A stretch of DNA of 64,000 nt from Bifidobacterium breve (GTDB taxonomy: Bacteria > Actinomycetota > Thermoleophilia > Solirubrobacterales > Solirubrobacteraceae), in the NCBI GenBank assembly GCA_945881845.1, contig CAMCVN010000003.1, positions 58,613 to 122,612 of the forward strand, read 5' to 3'. The stretch's first letter is position 1, and each line of letters starts with the position of its first letter. Shown here one piece after another: positions 61,801-64,000 of this stretch. The translations under genes and the position numbers were made by a program. The notes beneath the pieces were generated by a model, which did not search any database, was not told the DNA's origin, and saw only the letters and a program-made list of their open reading frames with translations.

Positions 61801-61911
61801 TGGTCGAGATTCGGTGCCAACTACGGTTCCCCTGCTGGCAGTCGTCACTAGATTGACACCGGGCGTAGAATTACTCCCAGTAGCTTCAGCAGGATCGATT
61901 GGAGGACTGCA

Positions 61912-62373
61912 ATGAGCGCAGAAGATCAGCTCGGTGGCACCACGGCATCCCACTCGCCCGCGCCGTCCGCGCGGACGGCGGTTGATCCGTCTGATGCCGA
62001 TCTCGTGGCAGCGGCTCGTAACGCTTTGGAAGCGCCGGGCGACTACCTGATTTTCAAGGAGGCAGATGAGCTGCGGATCGTCGCACTGATCGGTGATTGG
62101 ACCCGGATCGGCCGCAGCACCGCGGCCGACGTGCGCTTCGACGACCCGACGGTTTCGCGTCGGCACGCGCTGATTATCCGCGAAGGAGACCAGCTCAAGC
62201 TGGTCGACGACAGTAGCCTCAACGGGATCTTCGTCCGCGGCGTGAGGATAGACCGCTACGCACTCGTTGACGGCGACAGCTTTCTCGTCGGCCGCTACAG
62301 AATGAACTTCATCAGGGTCACAACGACCGTCGAAGCTGAGGGCGCCGCAGCGCCCAATTCGCTGCCCGTCTAG
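61912..62373 (+). CDS. FHA-domain protein
   Basis: 153 residues. The N-terminal ~60 residues are polar. Then comes an FHA domain with IGRSTAADVRFDDPTVSRRHALIIREGDQLKLVDDSSLNGIFVRGVRI, including the phosphothreonine-binding GRS, SRRH and NG elements. The domain binds phosphothreonine on partner proteins, usually substrates of Ser/Thr kinases. Strong SD GGAGG 6 nt before the ATG. Its stop provides the TAG of the -10-like TAGACT before the ParA-like gene. Confidence 0.9.
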   Translation: MSAEDQLGGTTASHSPAPSARTAVDPSDADLVAAARNALEAPGDYLIFKEADELRIVALIGDWTRIGRSTAADVRFDDPTVSRRHALIIREGDQLKLVDDSSLNGIFVRGVRIDRYALVDGDSFLVGRYRMNFIRVTTTVEAEGAAAPNSLPV

Positions 62374-62384
62374 ACTCGCCGCAG

Positions 62385-63176
62385 ATGGCGATTACGATCT
62401 CGGTTCTAAGCCAGAAGGGCGGGACAGGCAAGACAACGACGGTCCGTCACCTCGTTGGCGCCTTCCGCCAGACCGGGCTGCGCGTGCTGGCCGTAGATCT
62501 TGACCCTCAAGGCAACCTCTCCGACTACTTCGACATCGATCCGGAGGCTGACCCAACGATCGGCGACGTTCTTTCAGGGCGCGCAACCGCCAGCGAAGCG
62601 ATCGTCGATGACGTCATTCCGGCAAACCTCAGCCTTGCCGAGGCCGAGATTACGCTGGCCGGCAAGATGGGCCGCGAGCTGACTCTCCGCGGAGCGCTCG
62701 CCGAAGTCGATGATCGCTACGACGTGATCTTCATCGATTGCCCCCCCGCCCTCGGCCTGCTTACGGTCAACGCGCTGGTGGCGGCAGACCAGGCGCTGCT
62801 CAGTAGCGAAGCGCAGTACTTCGCGCTTCAGGGGGTTGAGCAGGCGCTTGAGGTGATTGAGCTGGCGCGCGACAGCCTTAACCCCGAGCTGCAATGGCTC
62901 GGAGTGCTCTTCAACATTGCCGACATGCGTACCGTTCATTCGCGCGAAGCCTTTGACGCGCTGCGTGAACATGTCGGTGACCGGCTGCTCGACCAGACCG
63001 TGCGCCAGTCGATTGCCTACGCTGAATCGGCTGAGCGGGCGACGCCGATCTTTGAGCATCGCCCCGACCTTGGTTCCGATTACCTGCTCGTCGCCGCCGA
63101 ACTGCTGAGGCGCCTCGGCCTCCACGAGCAGAGCGCTCAGATCGCCGCGCTGGTTCCGGCCGAGACAGGCGCCTAG
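62385..63176 (+). CDS. ParA-family ATPase (orphan)
   Basis: 263 residues. Deviant Walker A VLSQKGGTGKTTTVRHLVGAF with the signature Lys, A' motif VLAVDLDPQGNLSDYF, and B motif VIFIDCPPALGLLTVNAL. ParA/Soj-like ATPases bind DNA non-specifically and move cargo with a ParB-type partner. No parB, scpA or scpB is adjacent here, although a ParA-scpA link is common in other actinobacteria. TAGACT (62371-62376) ends 8 nt before the ATG. Confidence 0.9.
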   Translation: MAITISVLSQKGGTGKTTTVRHLVGAFRQTGLRVLAVDLDPQGNLSDYFDIDPEADPTIGDVLSGRATASEAIVDDVIPANLSLAEAEITLAGKMGRELTLRGALAEVDDRYDVIFIDCPPALGLLTVNALVAADQALLSSEAQYFALQGVEQALEVIELARDSLNPELQWLGVLFNIADMRTVHSREAFDALREHVGDRLLDQTVRQSIAYAESAERATPIFEHRPDLGSDYLLVAAELLRRLGLHEQSAQIAALVPAETGA

Positions 63177-64000
63177 AGCTCTTTAACGTCGGCGCCGCCA
63201 GCTTCGAAGCGGACGCGCTTAATCTGCGCCCACTCGCTCGCTTCGGCGCTGAGTGCTTCGACGACGCCGCCGGTCGTATCGAACGTCGTCCAGGCAAGAA
63301 CCGTTGGTCCAGCGCCGGAGAGCGTCGCACCGAGCGCGCCGAACTCCTTGGCGCGAGCGATCAGCTCATACGAACGCGGGTAGAGCGGGCCACGATAGGT
63401 CTGATGGAGGCGATCATCGAGGCCGCGGGCGATCAGCTCGAAATCGCCTCGAGCGAGACCCAGCATCAGGAGCGCACCGTGGGCGACGTTGAAGACGGCA
63501 TCGGCCATCGGCACCTGATCCGGCAGCGCAGCACGCGCTTCGCGCGTGGAGACCGCCTCGTTCGGCACGATCAGCACGGCCTCAAGTCCGTCGGGGGGAT
63601 CAAAGCGTGTTACCTCGCCACCGGTCGTGACTACAAAGCCGCCGTGCAGTGCCGCAGCAACATTGTCGGGATGACCATCAAGCTCAGCTCCAAGCGCGAG
63701 TAGATCGGCATCAAGCTCAAAGAGATGATCGGCCGCCATCAGCCCGGCGAGGTAGGCAGCGGCGCTGGTCCCAAGCCCGCCGCTGAGCGGAATCTCGGAA
63801 CGGATCGTGAAGCTGAAATCTTCCGGCGGATGGAGCCGCTCAAAGCCGCGCACGACGAGGTTGCGGCGGTCGCGCGCGATCGCGAGATCGGTCTCGACAG
63901 CAAAACTGCCTGTCTCCGTTACCTCCAGCTCCATCGAGAGAGAAAGAGCGACGGCAAACGAATCAAACCCTGGGCCAAGGTTGGCCGACGAGGCGGGAAC
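63173..64000 (-). CDS. thrB: Homoserine kinase (5' end outside window)
   Basis: Phosphorylates homoserine on the threonine pathway. The frame is open to the window edge and already reads VPASSANLGPGFDSFAVALSLS before the internal Met at 63934. That stretch is the conserved GHMP N-terminal motif, so only a few residues are missing. The ATP loop is IPLSGGLGTSAAAYLAGL, and TLSGAGPTVLAWT is the third GHMP motif. Stop overlaps the ParA-like stop tail to tail. thrC would be expected upstream, outside the window. Confidence 0.93.
   Translation of the reverse strand, partial: VPASSANLGPGFDSFAVALSLSMELEVTETGSFAVETDLAIARDRRNLVVRGFERLHPPEDFSFTIRSEIPLSGGLGTSAAAYLAGLMAADHLFELDADLLALGAELDGHPDNVAAALHGGFVVTTGGEVTRFDPPDGLEAVLIVPNEAVSTREARAALPDQVPMADAVFNVAHGALLMLGLARGDFELIARGLDDRLHQTYRGPLYPRSYELIARAKEFGALGATLSGAGPTVLAWTTFDTTGGVVEALSAEASEWAQIKRVRFEAGGADVKEL

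Noticed and set aside
61853..61871. TTGACA ... TAGAAT as a promoter for the FHA gene
   Set aside because: The two hexamers are only 7 bp apart, too close for a sigma-70-type pair.
1..64000. CRISPR arrays, tRNA or rRNA genes, insertion sequences, phage or restriction-modification genes
   Set aside because: I looked for regular repeats, cloverleaf patterns, transposase or integrase motifs and methylase motifs on both strands and saw none. A covariance-model search could still find a tRNA I missed.

Overview
This 64 kb window is a chromosomal segment of a high-GC actinobacterium. The gene content and sequence style (CysO-type cysteine biosynthesis with MoeZ and Mec-like JAMM protease, GuaB3, wax ester synthase/DGAT, multi-copy secreted proteins, RecB-type AddAB-like nuclease pair, DNA topoisomerase III) fit class Thermoleophilia, probably Solirubrobacterales. 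This assignment is an inference from family resemblance; there is no rRNA gene to confirm it. I see no tRNA or rRNA gene, CRISPR array, insertion sequence or prophage. Coding density is very high and many neighbouring genes overlap by ATGA/GTGA or share convergent stop codons.

Layout. 1-16.5 kb is a minus-strand housekeeping block. In transcription order it runs murI-rph-rdgB-CDF transporter, pyrF, LysM-dacA-pfkB, guaB3-guaA, rplM-rpsI, glmM, glmS, acpS-nnr. A 46-residue membrane peptide lies on the plus strand at 12.8 kb. 16.5-19 kb holds an orphan Flp-type pilin, a glycosyltransferase and two zinc-ribbon proteins. 19-24 kb holds a histone-deacetylase-like amidohydrolase divergent from nadB, then three poorly known plus-strand genes. 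23.9-27.4 kb is a minus-strand sulfur block: moeZ-cysO-cysM-tatA-mec-DUF2007. It is followed by sco1 and a membrane-protein pair. 29.8-31.7 kb carries two tandem paralogous secreted proteins, with a hairpin terminator after each.

31.8-42 kb is a mosaic of single genes: GNAT, redoxin, metallophosphoesterase, CaiB, ispH, M28 peptidase, wax synthase, SufT-like, fxsA, a sigma factor fused to an anti-sigma-like zinc domain, and DUF4395. 42-49.6 kb contains an FMO with gltBD. 49.7-58.5 kb contains the AddAB-like pair and topB. 58.6-64 kb contains a class B penicillin-binding protein, a lipoprotein, SRPBCC, zinc-ribbon, FHA and orphan ParA genes, and the 3' part of thrB.

Two observations stand out. 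First, over twenty genes have a TANNNT -10-like hexamer ending only 6-10 nt before the start codon and no Shine-Dalgarno sequence. This suggests widespread leaderless transcription, including two divergent gene pairs whose -10 boxes overlap. Second, in the cysteine block CysO carries seven residues beyond its Gly-Gly, so it needs processing, with a JAMM protease encoded in the same block. MoeZ there has rhodanese-first domain order and is preceded by a 12-codon upstream ORF. One 17-bp sequence is repeated exactly in front of both that upstream ORF and cysM. Other oddities are a ribosomal protein S9 with a ~150-residue acidic repeat extension, a CDF transporter with three tandem C-terminal domains, and an M28 peptidase lacking its last metal-ligand His. 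I did not find a clearly new multi-gene defence or mobile system.
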